From: Fontibacterium abundans
GTDB lineage: Bacteria; Pseudomonadota; Alphaproteobacteria; Pelagibacterales; Pelagibacteraceae
DNA length: 64,000 nt
Assembly (NCBI GenBank): GCA_965235095.1
Contig: OZ249405.1
Reading direction: 5' to 3' (one strand)
Part shown: positions 48,297 to 57,024 of the stretch, piece by piece
How positions within the stretch are numbered: the first letter of the stretch is position 1
Layout: each line of letters opens with the position of its first letter
Program-made: the position numbers and the translations under genes
Notes under the pieces: model-generated
Told to the model about the DNA's origin: nothing
Seen by the model: the letters and a program-made list of their open reading frames with translations, nothing else
Databases searched by the model: none

Positions 48297-49200
48297 TTAG
48301 AATTTTTTTTATTATAGATTTTATATTAAATCCTAATTTATTTCTTGCTTCATGCTGTTCTCCTAGTCCATTAAAAAATAAATCCGGAGCACAAATTGAA
48401 ATAACTTTTTTATTATGGAGTATTTTATAAAAGTAATTCTTTATTGTAGACGAAAGTCCTCCATGAACGGAGTGCTCTTCTATGATAACTATTTTTTTAA
48501 AATTTTTAATATAGCTTTGTAATTCTTTAAAATTTATGGGTTTAATTGTATGGTAACTTAGAATAGTGCTTTTAATTCTTTTTTTTTCTAAAGTTTGATT
48601 TAGTGATTGGCCGATTCCAATTGTATTACCAACGCATATTACTAATACATCCTTACCTTTTCTGATTAAATTTGCTTTGCCTATTTTTATTTTTTTTTTA
48701 GATGTATTTATTAATGGCTCACCTTTTTTTCCCAGTCTAAAATATGTTGGCCCTATTTTTTTAACTATTTGCTCTAGGAGCGCCTCTACTTCTATAGAGT
48801 CTCCAGGGCATAAAATCCTTATATTTGGTATCGATTGCATTAAAGATAAGTCATCTAACGAATGATGCGTCGGCCCTAATCTAGAATACGATAAACCAGC
48901 TCCTGTCCCAACAATAGTGACCCCAAGATTTGGATAACAAACGTCAATTTTTATCTGTTCATATGATCTGGCAACTAAAAATGGCGTTATTGTGTAAACA
49001 AAAGGTATAAAGCCTAATTTAGCAAGTCCGGAAGCTACGCCAACCATATTATTTTCAGCAACCCCACAATTATAAAATTGATTTGGGCAATTTTTCTTGA
49101 ATTCATCAAATAGTTTATTTCCAATATCACCAGATAGAAGAATTATTTTTTTATTTTTAATTGCTAGCTTAGTTATATTTTTTGCAAAAGCGTTTCTCAT
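48289..49200 (-). CDS. Transketolase-like, C-terminal half
   Basis: The 303-residue protein is the pyrimidine-binding and C-terminal half of a transketolase/DXS-like enzyme. It has G-V-A-E-N-N-M-V-G-V-A-S-G-L-A with the catalytic Glu, a P-F-V-Y-T-I region and the C-terminal domain with V-I-I-E-E-H-S-V-H-G-G-L-S. The N-half is encoded 13 bp upstream, so this is a split transketolase of the kind seen in polysaccharide islands and archaea. It can move two-carbon units between sugars. Confidence 0.87.
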   Translation of the reverse strand: MRNAFAKNITKLAIKNKKIILLSGDIGNKLFDEFKKNCPNQFYNCGVAENNMVGVASGLAKLGFIPFVYTITPFLVARSYEQIKIDVCYPNLGVTIVGTGAGLSYSRLGPTHHSLDDLSLMQSIPNIRILCPGDSIEVEALLEQIVKKIGPTYFRLGKKGEPLINTSKKKIKIGKANLIRKGKDVLVICVGNTIGIGQSLNQTLEKKRIKSTILSYHTIKPINFKELQSYIKNFKKIVIIEEHSVHGGLSSTIKNYFYKILHNKKVISICAPDLFFNGLGEQHEARNKLGFNIKSIIKKILSE

Positions 49201-49213
49201 ATTTTATTTTAAG

Positions 49214-50029
49214 TTATAAAAATTTTAATGACCTTATTAATTCTTGTTCGTCTGGTGATTTGTAATGCCAATTATTATTGTCTTCCATAAATGAAACACC
49301 TTTTCCTTTTATAGTATTTGCAATAATTGCGATGGGTCTTTTTTTAGAAGAATATTTTAAAGCATTTATTAACTGATAATAATTATGACCATTAATTTCA
49401 AATATTTTCCAGCCAAAAGTTTCAAATTTTTTAGCTAGAGGAGCCAAAGAGAGTATTTCGTTGCTTCTACCAGTAGCTTGCCATTTATTATAATCTACGA
49501 TCAATATTAAATTATTCAATTGTTTTGCAGATGCAAACATTGCCGCTTCCCAAGTAGAACCTTCGTTACACTCCCCATCGCTAATAAGCACGTATGTTTT
49601 TGTTTTATTTTTTTTAATTTTATTTCCTAATGCAATGCCGCATGCAATCGGCAATCCGTGCCCTAAAGATCCGGTTGCGCATTCTACTCCTTTTGTTTTC
49701 GGGGATGGATGCTCTTCAAGTAAAGAGTTTGGTTTGCAAAAAGAATTAAATTCCTTTTTAGAAATAATTTTTTTTCTAAATAATACAGAATATAATGTAG
49801 TTGCGGCATGGCCTTTGCTTAAGATAAATCTATTACGTTTTATGTTTTGTAAGTAATTTTTTTTTATTTTTAAAAAAGATTCGTAAATAGTTGAAATAAT
49901 ATCAACACAGGACAGGGAGGAAGCCAAATGGGCGGTTCTCATTTCATAAGACATTTTTAATACGTCTTGTCTTATTTCTTTTGCGAGAATTTTAATTTTT
50001 TTTATTTGATGTTTAGTTTTTTCATCCAT
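49214..50029 (-). CDS. Transketolase-like, N-terminal half
   Basis: The 271-residue ThDP/PP-domain half shows S-K-G-H-A-A-T-T-L, the ThDP motif G-D-G-E-C-N-E-G-S-T-W-E-A-A and the final Y-N-K-W-Q-A-T-G. H-G-L-P-I-A-C-G-I-A is before it. It pairs with the C-half just downstream to form a full two-subunit enzyme. It overlaps the upstream epimerase by 28 nt. Confidence 0.9.
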   Translation of the reverse strand: MDEKTKHQIKKIKILAKEIRQDVLKMSYEMRTAHLASSLSCVDIISTIYESFLKIKKNYLQNIKRNRFILSKGHAATTLYSVLFRKKIISKKEFNSFCKPNSLLEEHPSPKTKGVECATGSLGHGLPIACGIALGNKIKKNKTKTYVLISDGECNEGSTWEAAMFASAKQLNNLILIVDYNKWQATGRSNEILSLAPLAKKFETFGWKIFEINGHNYYQLINALKYSSKKRPIAIIANTIKGKGVSFMEDNNNWHYKSPDEQELIRSLKFL

Positions 50030-50940
50030 TGAACTGTGTAGTTGTTTTTTTTGTCTTTTATTTTATTTGCATTGTAGGCACCAATAATTTCATCAATTGC
50101 ATTTTCTACAGAGAATTTTCTTTTAAATCCTAGATGAATCAATCTTGAAGAATCTTGCCTATAAGATCTTAAGTCATTCGATTTAAGTTTTATGATATTT
50201 GTGTTTATCTTATTTTTTATTTTTTGGGCAATACTTTTAATTTTTAGATTCTCAAAACCAGCATTATAAAATCCAGAGCTGATATTTTTTTTTATAAAAA
50301 ATTCATAAACTCTTACCATATCTTTTATATGAATATTTGGCCTTATTTGATTGCCATTAAAAATAGTAATTTGTTTATTTTTTAACGCCTGTAAAGTTAG
50401 TAGATTAACTGTCAAATCAAACCTCATTCGTGCAGATAGACCGCATACAGTAGCTGGTCTTATACAATTTATAACTATTTTGTCTTTAAAACTCATAAGA
50501 ACTCTTTCAGATATCATTTTAGTTTTATTATAAATTGATATTGGTAATAGTTCTAAATTTTCAGTTACTTTTTTTTCTTTTTTTATTCCATAAACGCTAC
50601 CAGAGCTCGCGTATATAAATTTTTTAACATCATATTTAATGCTTTGGTTTATTAATTTCATAGAAGCAAGTACATTCACTTCCCATGAGAGAACCGGATT
50701 AAGCTCTACAGCTGGATCATTAGCAATGTTTGCTAAATGAATTACAATATCAATATTTTTAAAAAGTTTATCAGGTATATTTCTAATATCCTTTTTAATA
50801 TTTATTAAATTTTTATGGCTTTGTAGATAGTTGCCAAACCATTGGACATCAATGTTAATTATTTTATGATCTGATTTTAGTAAAGATTTAATAAGTTCAG
50901 AACCAACATAGCCACATCCTCCAGTTATTAATAATTTCAT
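50002..50940 (-). CDS. NAD-dependent sugar-nucleotide epimerase/dehydratase (GalE-like)
   Basis: The 312-residue extended SDR has T-G-G-C-G-Y-V-G-S-E-L at the N-terminus, H-L-A-N-I-A-N-D-P-A, the catalytic S-S-G-S-V-Y-G and Y-N-K-T-K, and R-P-A-T-V-C-G. Members change sugar stereochemistry or remove water. The substrate cannot be named from the sequence. It is the second gene of a five-gene minus-strand operon and overlaps its neighbours. Confidence 0.85.
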   Translation of the reverse strand: MKLLITGGCGYVGSELIKSLLKSDHKIINIDVQWFGNYLQSHKNLINIKKDIRNIPDKLFKNIDIVIHLANIANDPAVELNPVLSWEVNVLASMKLINQSIKYDVKKFIYASSGSVYGIKKEKKVTENLELLPISIYNKTKMISERVLMSFKDKIVINCIRPATVCGLSARMRFDLTVNLLTLQALKNKQITIFNGNQIRPNIHIKDMVRVYEFFIKKNISSGFYNAGFENLKIKSIAQKIKNKINTNIIKLKSNDLRSYRQDSSRLIHLGFKRKFSVENAIDEIIGAYNANKIKDKKNNYTVQWMKKLNIK

Positions 50941-51929
50941 TGTTTGTGTCTATATTTCATAGGTTCTTTACTTAATATTTTATAATTATCATTAATCCAT
51001 TCAATAGTATCTTTAATACCTTTGTAAAGATCAATTGTATCTTTCCATTTTAATTCTTTTTTAATTTTTTTAGAGGATAAAAAATAGTCCATGTCCTTAC
51101 CAGGTCTATCCTCTGGTAAAAATTTTAGAAAATTAGAATGTTTTTTTTTTAAAATCGCACATATTAGCATCGCAAGTTTCTTGATTGATAAATAATTTTT
51201 TGCAGAAATATGATAACATTGTCCTATTTTTCCATTCATTAAAATTTTAAAGTATCCATCGCTTGTATCATCAATGTGAACAAAGGATCTCTTTGATTTA
51301 CCCATTCCATGAATCGGTATTAAAATATTTTTTTTTATGCTTATAATTATTTTTGGTATAATTCTGTAGAGTTGTTGTCCTGGTCCATAGACATTCGCAG
51401 CTCTTGCAAATACTACCGGAAATTCAAATATCTTATTTAATCCAAATAAATGTTTGTCTGCCGCAGATCTAGAAATTGCATATGGAGTTGTTGGATTATG
51501 CGCATTGGTTTCATATATTTTTTTTTTAGAACTGCCATAAATCTCTGGTGTGCTTATATGTAAATATTTTTTAATTTTTATTTTTTTTAATTCTTGAAAA
51601 AAGTTTATTTGAGACAAAGTATTTGTTAGATACCAATCTTTAGGATTTTTCCAGCTTTCAGCCACCATACCCTGACTTGCAAAGTTAACTATATATTTTA
51701 TTTTATTTTTGGATATTATTTTAATTATTTCAGTTAAATTTTTATTTAAATCTTTTCTATAAAACTTAAAATTATATAATTTTTTATTATATTTATAAGG
51801 TAAGTAACATTTTATTGGCTCTTTTGACCTACTAATTCCAATAATTTTAAAATTTTTTTTTAATAATAAATTTACGAAGTGCGAACCTGAAAAAGAATTG
51901 CTACCCAAGACTAAAATTTTTTTTTTCAT
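50937..51929 (-). CDS. NAD-dependent epimerase/dehydratase (GDP-mannose 4,6-dehydratase-like)
   Basis: The 330-residue extended SDR shows L-G-S-N-S-F-S-G-S-H-F, F-A-S-Q-G-M-V-A-E-S-W and the catalytic S-T-P-E-I-Y-G-S with Y-A-I-S-R-S-A-A-D-K (Tyr and a shifted Lys). F-A-R-A-A-N-V-Y-G-P-G-Q-Q and R-S-F-V-H-I-D-D follow. These resemble GDP-mannose or dTDP-glucose 4,6-dehydratases, which make 4-keto-6-deoxy sugars. It is the first gene of the minus-strand operon. Confidence 0.83.
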   Translation of the reverse strand: MKKKILVLGSNSFSGSHFVNLLLKKNFKIIGISRSKEPIKCYLPYKYNKKLYNFKFYRKDLNKNLTEIIKIISKNKIKYIVNFASQGMVAESWKNPKDWYLTNTLSQINFFQELKKIKIKKYLHISTPEIYGSSKKKIYETNAHNPTTPYAISRSAADKHLFGLNKIFEFPVVFARAANVYGPGQQLYRIIPKIIISIKKNILIPIHGMGKSKRSFVHIDDTSDGYFKILMNGKIGQCYHISAKNYLSIKKLAMLICAILKKKHSNFLKFLPEDRPGKDMDYFLSSKKIKKELKWKDTIDLYKGIKDTIEWINDNYKILSKEPMKYRHKQ

Positions 51930-51967
51930 TTAAACATTTAAGTATAACATAATAAGTATATAAAAAG

Positions 51968-51987
51968 TTCTTTAATATTGTTAACTT
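51968..51987 (+). promoter_or_regulatory. boxA-like sequence upstream of the heptose-type genes
   Basis: TTCTTTAATATTGTTAACTT differs at only two positions from the sequence in front of 23S (36977-36996, TTCTTTAACATTGTTAATTT). Both are followed closely by ATTTTTATAT. It lies 42 bp before the SIS gene, on the strand that would be transcribed. Confidence 0.4.
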
Positions 51988-52028
51988 AAAAGAATTAATA
52001 TATTTTTATATAAATACCAAATATAAAT

Positions 52029-52601
52029 TTGTCGTCACATTTAATCAATAAAATGAAAAAAACTTTTTTCAATAAATTTTATAAAAATTATAAAAATTCT
52101 TTTTTTAAAAGCTTTAATAACTTGGACATCAATAATTTTAATAAACTAGCAGAAATATTAAAAAATTTAAAAAAAAATAAAGTAATTTTATTTGGTAATG
52201 GAGGTAGCGCATCAATTGTAAGTCATGTTGCTTTAGATCTAGTTAATGTTTGCAATATAAAATCTATTCATTTTAATGAAGCGTCTATCATTACGTGTTA
52301 TGCCAACGACTATGGTTATGAGCATTCTGTGACTCAGTCATTAAAAAAATTTTTAGAGATAGGAGACGTAGTAATTTTGATAAGCAGCAGCGGAGAATCT
52401 AGAAATATGATTAATGCGGCTAGATTTATAAAAAAGAATAAAAATTTATTAATAACTTTTACTGGTTTTAATAAAAATAATCGGCTGAAAAGTATTGGAG
52501 ATATTAATTTTTGGGTAAACAACAAAACATATAATATTGTAGAAAACATCCATCAATCGTGGTTGTTAATGCTAGTTGATTACATAAAATTTATTAAATA
52601 A
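52029..52601 (+). CDS. SIS-domain phosphosugar isomerase (GmhA-like)
   Basis: The 190-residue SIS protein has the G-N-G-G-S-A-S-I-V-S-H-V-A-L-D-L loop and S-S-S-G-E-S-R-N-M for phosphate binding, as in sedoheptulose-7-phosphate isomerase GmhA. Together with the next gene (nucleotidyltransferase plus sugar kinase), a GmhA function in NDP-heptose synthesis is likely. The start at 52029 is the ORF's first (alternative GTG/TTG type); the ATG at about 52052 is also possible, giving M-K-K-T. Confidence 0.83.
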   Translation: MSSHLINKMKKTFFNKFYKNYKNSFFKSFNNLDINNFNKLAEILKNLKKNKVILFGNGGSASIVSHVALDLVNVCNIKSIHFNEASIITCYANDYGYEHSVTQSLKKFLEIGDVVILISSSGESRNMINAARFIKKNKNLLITFTGFNKNNRLKSIGDINFWVNNKTYNIVENIHQSWLLMLVDYIKFIK

Positions 52602-52615
52602 GGTTTTTAATTATT

Positions 52616-54139
52616 ATGTTAAAAAAAATAATTAGTATTAGTGAAGCTTCAGTTTTGCTAAAAAAACTTAAAGCGAATAATGCTAAGATATTTTTAGCTC
52701 ATGGAGTTTTTGATATTTTACATTTGGGTCACATTAAGCATTTTGAGGATATTAAAAAAAAAGATTCTAGTGCTAAATTATTCGTAACTATTACAGGAGA
52801 TAATTATGTAAAAAGAGGTCCTGGCAGACCGTATTTTAAAGAAAACCAAAGAGCGGAAATGTTGAGCTCTATAAGTTTTGTAGATTATGTTATTATAATT
52901 CAAGAAGAAACAGCTCAAACTTCTATAAATCTAATAAAACCTAATATTTATTTTAAAGGCAAAGATTATTTAAATTTAAAAGATTTTACAGGAAATTTAA
53001 AAAAAGAATTAGATTTAGTAAAAGGATATAAGGGTAAGGTTGTGTTTACAGAAACTAAAAAGTTCAGCTCATCGAATATAATAAATACACAATTTGATTT
53101 ACTTAAGGAGGAAGCCAAAACTTTTTTAAGCACTTTCTCCAAAAAAAATAATTTTGATAAAATTAACAATATTTTAGAAAAATTTAAAAATTTAAAAGTT
53201 CTTGTTCTGGGAGAAGGGATAATAGATGAGTATATATATACAAAACCCCTTAATAAAACACCAAAAGAAAATTTAATTTCATATTTAAGGAACGAAAAAA
53301 GTTCTTTTCTAGGTGGCGTTTTTGCAGTCTCTAATAATATTTCTTCATTCTGCAATGATGTAACTTTATTAACTCTTGCTGAAAATAATTCTAAAGATTC
53401 TTTCTTTATAAAGAAAAATTTAAAAAAAAAATTGAATATAAATCTTATTTCTTCTAATAAATTTAAAAATATTAAAAAAATAAGATTTATTGAAAATTCG
53501 TATTTTCCAAAAAAAATATTTGAACTGTATGAAATGAAAGAAGATTATATTTGTAAAAGAGATGAAAAAAAAATTTTATCATACTTAAATAAAAATCTCA
53601 AAAAATTTGACATAGTTATTTTAAATGATTTCGGACATGGTTTTTTTACAAATAAAATTATTGATATTTTGATTGTTAAGTCAAAATATCTAGCAATTAA
53701 CGTTCAGACAAATAGCGGCAATTTACCATTTAATTTAGTTACGAAATATAATAAAGCAGATTATATTTGCATTGACAAGCCAGAAGCTTTGCTTGCTGTT
53801 GGAAAAAAAAATATTTCAAAAGAAGAAATTAGAAATGATTTGTTTAAAAAAATAAAATTTAAGAATATATGCATAACTGATGGAAAGAATGGGGCTTGGT
53901 ATTTTAAAAATAAATTTTTTAAAAATGTTCCTGTTTTTAACTATAATGTAGTTGACACGATGGGAAGTGGAGATGCTTTTTTTGCAATATCTTCTTTAGC
54001 CTCCAAATTATCTGATGATGCGGAGCTTATAACATTTTTAGGCAATGTAGCTGGTTCAATGAAAGTATCAATTATAGGGCATTCAAAAAATATTGATTAT
54101 ATTGATTATGCCAAATACGTTGAATCTTTATTGAAATAA
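52616..54139 (+). CDS. Fused nucleotidyltransferase and PfkB-type sugar kinase (HldE-like, swapped order)
   Basis: Residues about 24-140 are a cytidylyl/adenylyltransferase fold with H-G-V-F-D-I-L-H-L-G-H (HxGH at 36-39). Residues about 195-505 are a ribokinase/PfkB fold ending in D-T-M-G-S-G-D-A-F-F, the catalytic-Asp motif. Canonical HldE of E. coli has the kinase first and the nucleotidyltransferase second; here the order is reversed. It starts 14 bp after the SIS gene, and together they could make an activated heptose or similar sugar. Confidence 0.85.
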   Translation: MLKKIISISEASVLLKKLKANNAKIFLAHGVFDILHLGHIKHFEDIKKKDSSAKLFVTITGDNYVKRGPGRPYFKENQRAEMLSSISFVDYVIIIQEETAQTSINLIKPNIYFKGKDYLNLKDFTGNLKKELDLVKGYKGKVVFTETKKFSSSNIINTQFDLLKEEAKTFLSTFSKKNNFDKINNILEKFKNLKVLVLGEGIIDEYIYTKPLNKTPKENLISYLRNEKSSFLGGVFAVSNNISSFCNDVTLLTLAENNSKDSFFIKKNLKKKLNINLISSNKFKNIKKIRFIENSYFPKKIFELYEMKEDYICKRDEKKILSYLNKNLKKFDIVILNDFGHGFFTNKIIDILIVKSKYLAINVQTNSGNLPFNLVTKYNKADYICIDKPEALLAVGKKNISKEEIRNDLFKKIKFKNICITDGKNGAWYFKNKFFKNVPVFNYNVVDTMGSGDAFFAISSLASKLSDDAELITFLGNVAGSMKVSIIGHSKNIDYIDYAKYVESLLK

Positions 54140-54143
54140 AATT

Positions 54144-54482
54144 TTATAAGTAATTATTTAATTTTTTGTTCCAATTTTTTTTGAAAAATAACGATCTGTC
54201 ATCTATAACAAGATCGTAGCTTGGCTTCCCAAAAAAAATTTTGTGATATTTTACTTTCCAATTTTTAAGTTGAGATATAGTTAATATTTTTATAATTTTT
54301 TCTGCTCTTTTTATATTATCATTAGTCCTGCCCATGCATCTGGCAGTGTAAAGAATTATGATATTTTTCTCGTAAAGTTTATTAATTATTTTGATATTTT
54401 TTATTATTGGGATAGATTTTTTATAATTAGATTTATTGGTATCGCAAATAACTCCATCAATATCGAAACAAATTTTTTTCAT
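54144..54482 (-). CDS. Small HAD-family phosphatase
   Basis: The 112-residue protein has D-I-D-G-V-I-C-D at the N-terminus (nucleophile and acid Asp), T-A-R-C-M-G-R as the second motif and V-I-D-D-R as the metal motif, with no cap domain. Short phosphatases of this type are common in capsule/LPS islands. It could remove the phosphate from heptose bisphosphate (GmhB job), but it is not a normal GmhB. It converges with the fused kinase gene, 4 bp between stops. Confidence 0.8.
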   Translation of the reverse strand: MKKICFDIDGVICDTNKSNYKKSIPIIKNIKIINKLYEKNIIILYTARCMGRTNDNIKRAEKIIKILTISQLKNWKVKYHKIFFGKPSYDLVIDDRSLFFKKNWNKKLNNYL

Positions 54483-54612
54483 TATTTATAAAATAAAAAA
54501 CTTAGCAATTGTTTATTTTTACATACCTTAACACTTATGATAATAAAATTTATTAAATTTATAAACAGTTTTCCAAAAATCATAAAGAATATCAAAATAA
54601 CTAAAAAATTTT

Positions 54613-55872
54613 CTAATTGTCCATCCACTTTTCTCCAGCATAATCTAAAAATTTTTCAGAAAAATTAAATTTTGGATGAAAAAAAATAAAATATCTTTTT
54701 AATTCTTTATTCATATTATTTTTGTTTAGATTATTTCTGTCCCATTCTTTTAATAATCTAATTAGTTTTTTTTGTCGACCATTAGCTAGGATTTGGTTAT
54801 CTAAGGTATTTATTGTTAGATCTAGTATATCTTGAGGATTAACCTTCTCACGATAAATTTCAGTTTCTAAAAATTTTTTATTTTTCTGGTTATTGTATGA
54901 TAAATTTAAATATTCATTTAAAGTTAAAAAATTATCATTTTTTTTCCAATATAATCTCGAAAGAGAAGCTATTCCTGGGCACCAATTAAATACTTCTGTT
55001 ATAAAAGATATTTCAAACATTAGACATTTTTTTTGAAAATAACCAGGCAACGCATCAATCCCGCCATTATGTCCTAAGTGCAAACTCGTTCTTTTGCATA
55101 TCCAAAAATCAAAGGCAGGATCTGAATTTTTATCAACTAAATCAATAATTAAATTATTTAAATTGCCATTTAAAGGCTCTCTAAATCTACCTATTCTAAG
55201 GATTTTATACTTCCTTTTTTTTAATTCAATTAAAGTAGGTATTAAATCTTGGTAAGCAAGAGAATTCCTCGCAAAGCTATTTGATGTAATATTTTTTTTT
55301 AATACATGATAATAATAATTGTCTCTGATGTTAATTGTAACAATTTTGTCTTTTCGGTCAATTCCATAATTTTCTAAAAATTTATTAAACTCTCTTTCTT
55401 TAATGTCGGAAAAATTTATTGCTAATTTTCTTTTGTAATAAAATAGACCAAATATATCTTTTGAACCCGCGTAAAATCTAAAATCAAATGATTTTAGATT
55501 TTTTCCAAATGGTAAAAATGTAGCTAGAAAATCTAAATACTTAAAAAAAATAGAATTTATAAATTTTTTTTTTATAAAATGTTTCAAAAATTTATTTGAA
55601 TATTTATCATCACCAGATATATAAGAAAAAATTAAGTGATTTCTTTTTTTAAATAAGTTAGTAAGAAAAGAGTCACTATAGTAATGACCAAATGCTCCAG
55701 CATCGAAAGTATATATTTTTATAGTTTTAAATGGTTTGGCTATTAAGATGACAAAATATACAACCGCAGATGTAAATAAAAAAAATATAATTATAGGAAG
55801 TCTAAAAAAAAATCTAAATGTAATTAATTGATTTAACTTTATATAAGAACTCTGCATTTTAGTTTTAAACAT
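54613..55872 (-). CDS. TIGR04372-family glycosyltransferase
   Basis: The 419-residue protein has an N-terminal hydrophobic segment (I-I-F-F-L-F-T-S-A-V-V-Y-F-V-I-L-I). The TIGR04372 pattern follows: I-R-D-N-Y-Y-Y-H near the middle, L-I-P-T-L-I-E-L-K-K-R-K-Y-K-I-L-R-I-G-R, and S-L-H-L-G-H-N-G-G-I-D-A-L-P. It is found in many sugar islands. It is the only glycosyltransferase I can support in the window, so others must lie further right. Confidence 0.82.
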   Translation of the reverse strand: MFKTKMQSSYIKLNQLITFRFFFRLPIIIFFLFTSAVVYFVILIAKPFKTIKIYTFDAGAFGHYYSDSFLTNLFKKRNHLIFSYISGDDKYSNKFLKHFIKKKFINSIFFKYLDFLATFLPFGKNLKSFDFRFYAGSKDIFGLFYYKRKLAINFSDIKEREFNKFLENYGIDRKDKIVTINIRDNYYYHVLKKNITSNSFARNSLAYQDLIPTLIELKKRKYKILRIGRFREPLNGNLNNLIIDLVDKNSDPAFDFWICKRTSLHLGHNGGIDALPGYFQKKCLMFEISFITEVFNWCPGIASLSRLYWKKNDNFLTLNEYLNLSYNNQKNKKFLETEIYREKVNPQDILDLTINTLDNQILANGRQKKLIRLLKEWDRNNLNKNNMNKELKRYFIFFHPKFNFSEKFLDYAGEKWMDN

Positions 55873-56753
55873 TTTTTTGATTAATTTTTAAAAGTTATAC
55901 ATGTTAAATTTTTAGAATTTATTTATTTTATAAATTTTTGTATCATATTTTTCTAATTAAATAGCTAGTAATAGTTAAATCCATTAAAAAAAAACTGTAA
56001 GAAATTATTTTATTAAATTTTGTATAAGTATTTGACATTGAATTTTTTTAAATTTTTTAAATACAGGAACTTTGGAAATTTAACAGGTCGAACCAATTTG
56101 CATTGGTTTTTGTTTGATATTGATAATTTTGTAATCAAAAATAACGCTTTGGATGATGCAATAAATATTAAAAACTTTTAATTTTTTATTAAAAATTTAA
56201 CAACTATACGTTCCCGCTTCTGACACAATGGCGCAAAGTTTTCAAAAGATGAAATTAATTTTTTATCATAACTAATACCGTAGATAAGTCTCATTCTAAA
56301 ATCATGGTTATTGGTATGCATGAAGCAAATATTGGGTAAATATAAGTTTGAAAAGTTTAGCAATAATTAACAATTTAAATTTCAAAAATAACAATAAAGA
56401 TATTTGCTTTTATACAAAAAATTCATGATACGCAGAGCATTGAGATGTAATAATGAACTTTTATGTAAAAAAATTATTTAATATAACTCTTCAAACTATT
56501 TATTTGAATTTTAGATTTTTGGATATTAAATTGATATTTTGTAAAAAGTCTGAATTATAAATCTTTACAAACTAATGATATTAAAAAAGAAATGGATTAC
56601 AACTTGGAAAAAAAATTTAATGATTAAATCCATGAAATGCTCCTGTTTTATTAAATAATTATGAAGTTTGCAATCTAGAGAAATAATAATTATAAAAGAG
56701 TTTTTTCATTTTAATCTTATAAATAATTTGCAAAATATTAATATAAAACTTAC
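55873..56753. other. Gene-poor stretch with possible gene remnants
   Basis: These 880 bases hold no complete gene that I recognise. Two frames without start or family look like leftovers. One is a 61-codon minus frame at 56178-56363 that includes Y-D-K-K-L-I-S-S-F. The other is a plus frame of about 40 codons ending near 56180 that includes T-N-L-H-W-F-L-F-D-I-D-N. The rest is very AT-rich. It separates the glycosyltransferase from the acyl cassette, so it probably marks decayed genes or an old junction. A promoter for the ACP gene should be near its right end. Confidence 0.5.
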
Positions 56754-57020
56754 ATGAAAAAGCTTAAAACTAAAAAAATCATAGACAAAATATTCAAAAT
56801 GAATGAAAGTGAAAAAAAGAAAGAAATAATTAAGATTGTTAAAAACATCTTAAATGAAAAAATTGATTTAAATTCTAAGCAAACCAGTTGTAAAAATTGG
56901 GACTCCATGGCTAATTTTTCAATACTATCTTCTTTAGAAAAAAAATTTAAAATTAGAATAAACCAAAGAAATTTTAGCAAGTTCAATAGTATTAAAAATA
57001 TATTAAAAAATATCAAGTAA
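56754..57020 (+). CDS. Acyl carrier protein
   Basis: The 88-residue, helix-rich protein has the phosphopantetheine site in W-D-S-M (Ser51) instead of the usual D-S-L. It carries the K-N-W-D-S-M-A-N-F-S-I-L pattern of ACPs dedicated to secondary or cell-surface pathways rather than fatty-acid synthesis. It is the first of four tightly spaced genes (ligase 4 bp behind). Confidence 0.87.
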   Translation: MKKLKTKKIIDKIFKMNESEKKKEIIKIVKNILNEKIDLNSKQTSCKNWDSMANFSILSSLEKKFKIRINQRNFSKFNSIKNILKNIK

Positions 57021-57024
57021 ATCG

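Noticed and set aside
52966..53355. Minus-strand frame of 129 codons opposite the nucleotidyltransferase-kinase gene
   Set aside because: It is an antisense shadow in AT-rich DNA with no recognisable motif.
56178..56363. 61-codon minus-strand frame as a real gene
   Set aside because: No ribosome-binding site or family is recognised and the surroundings are degenerate. It is kept only as a possible remnant.
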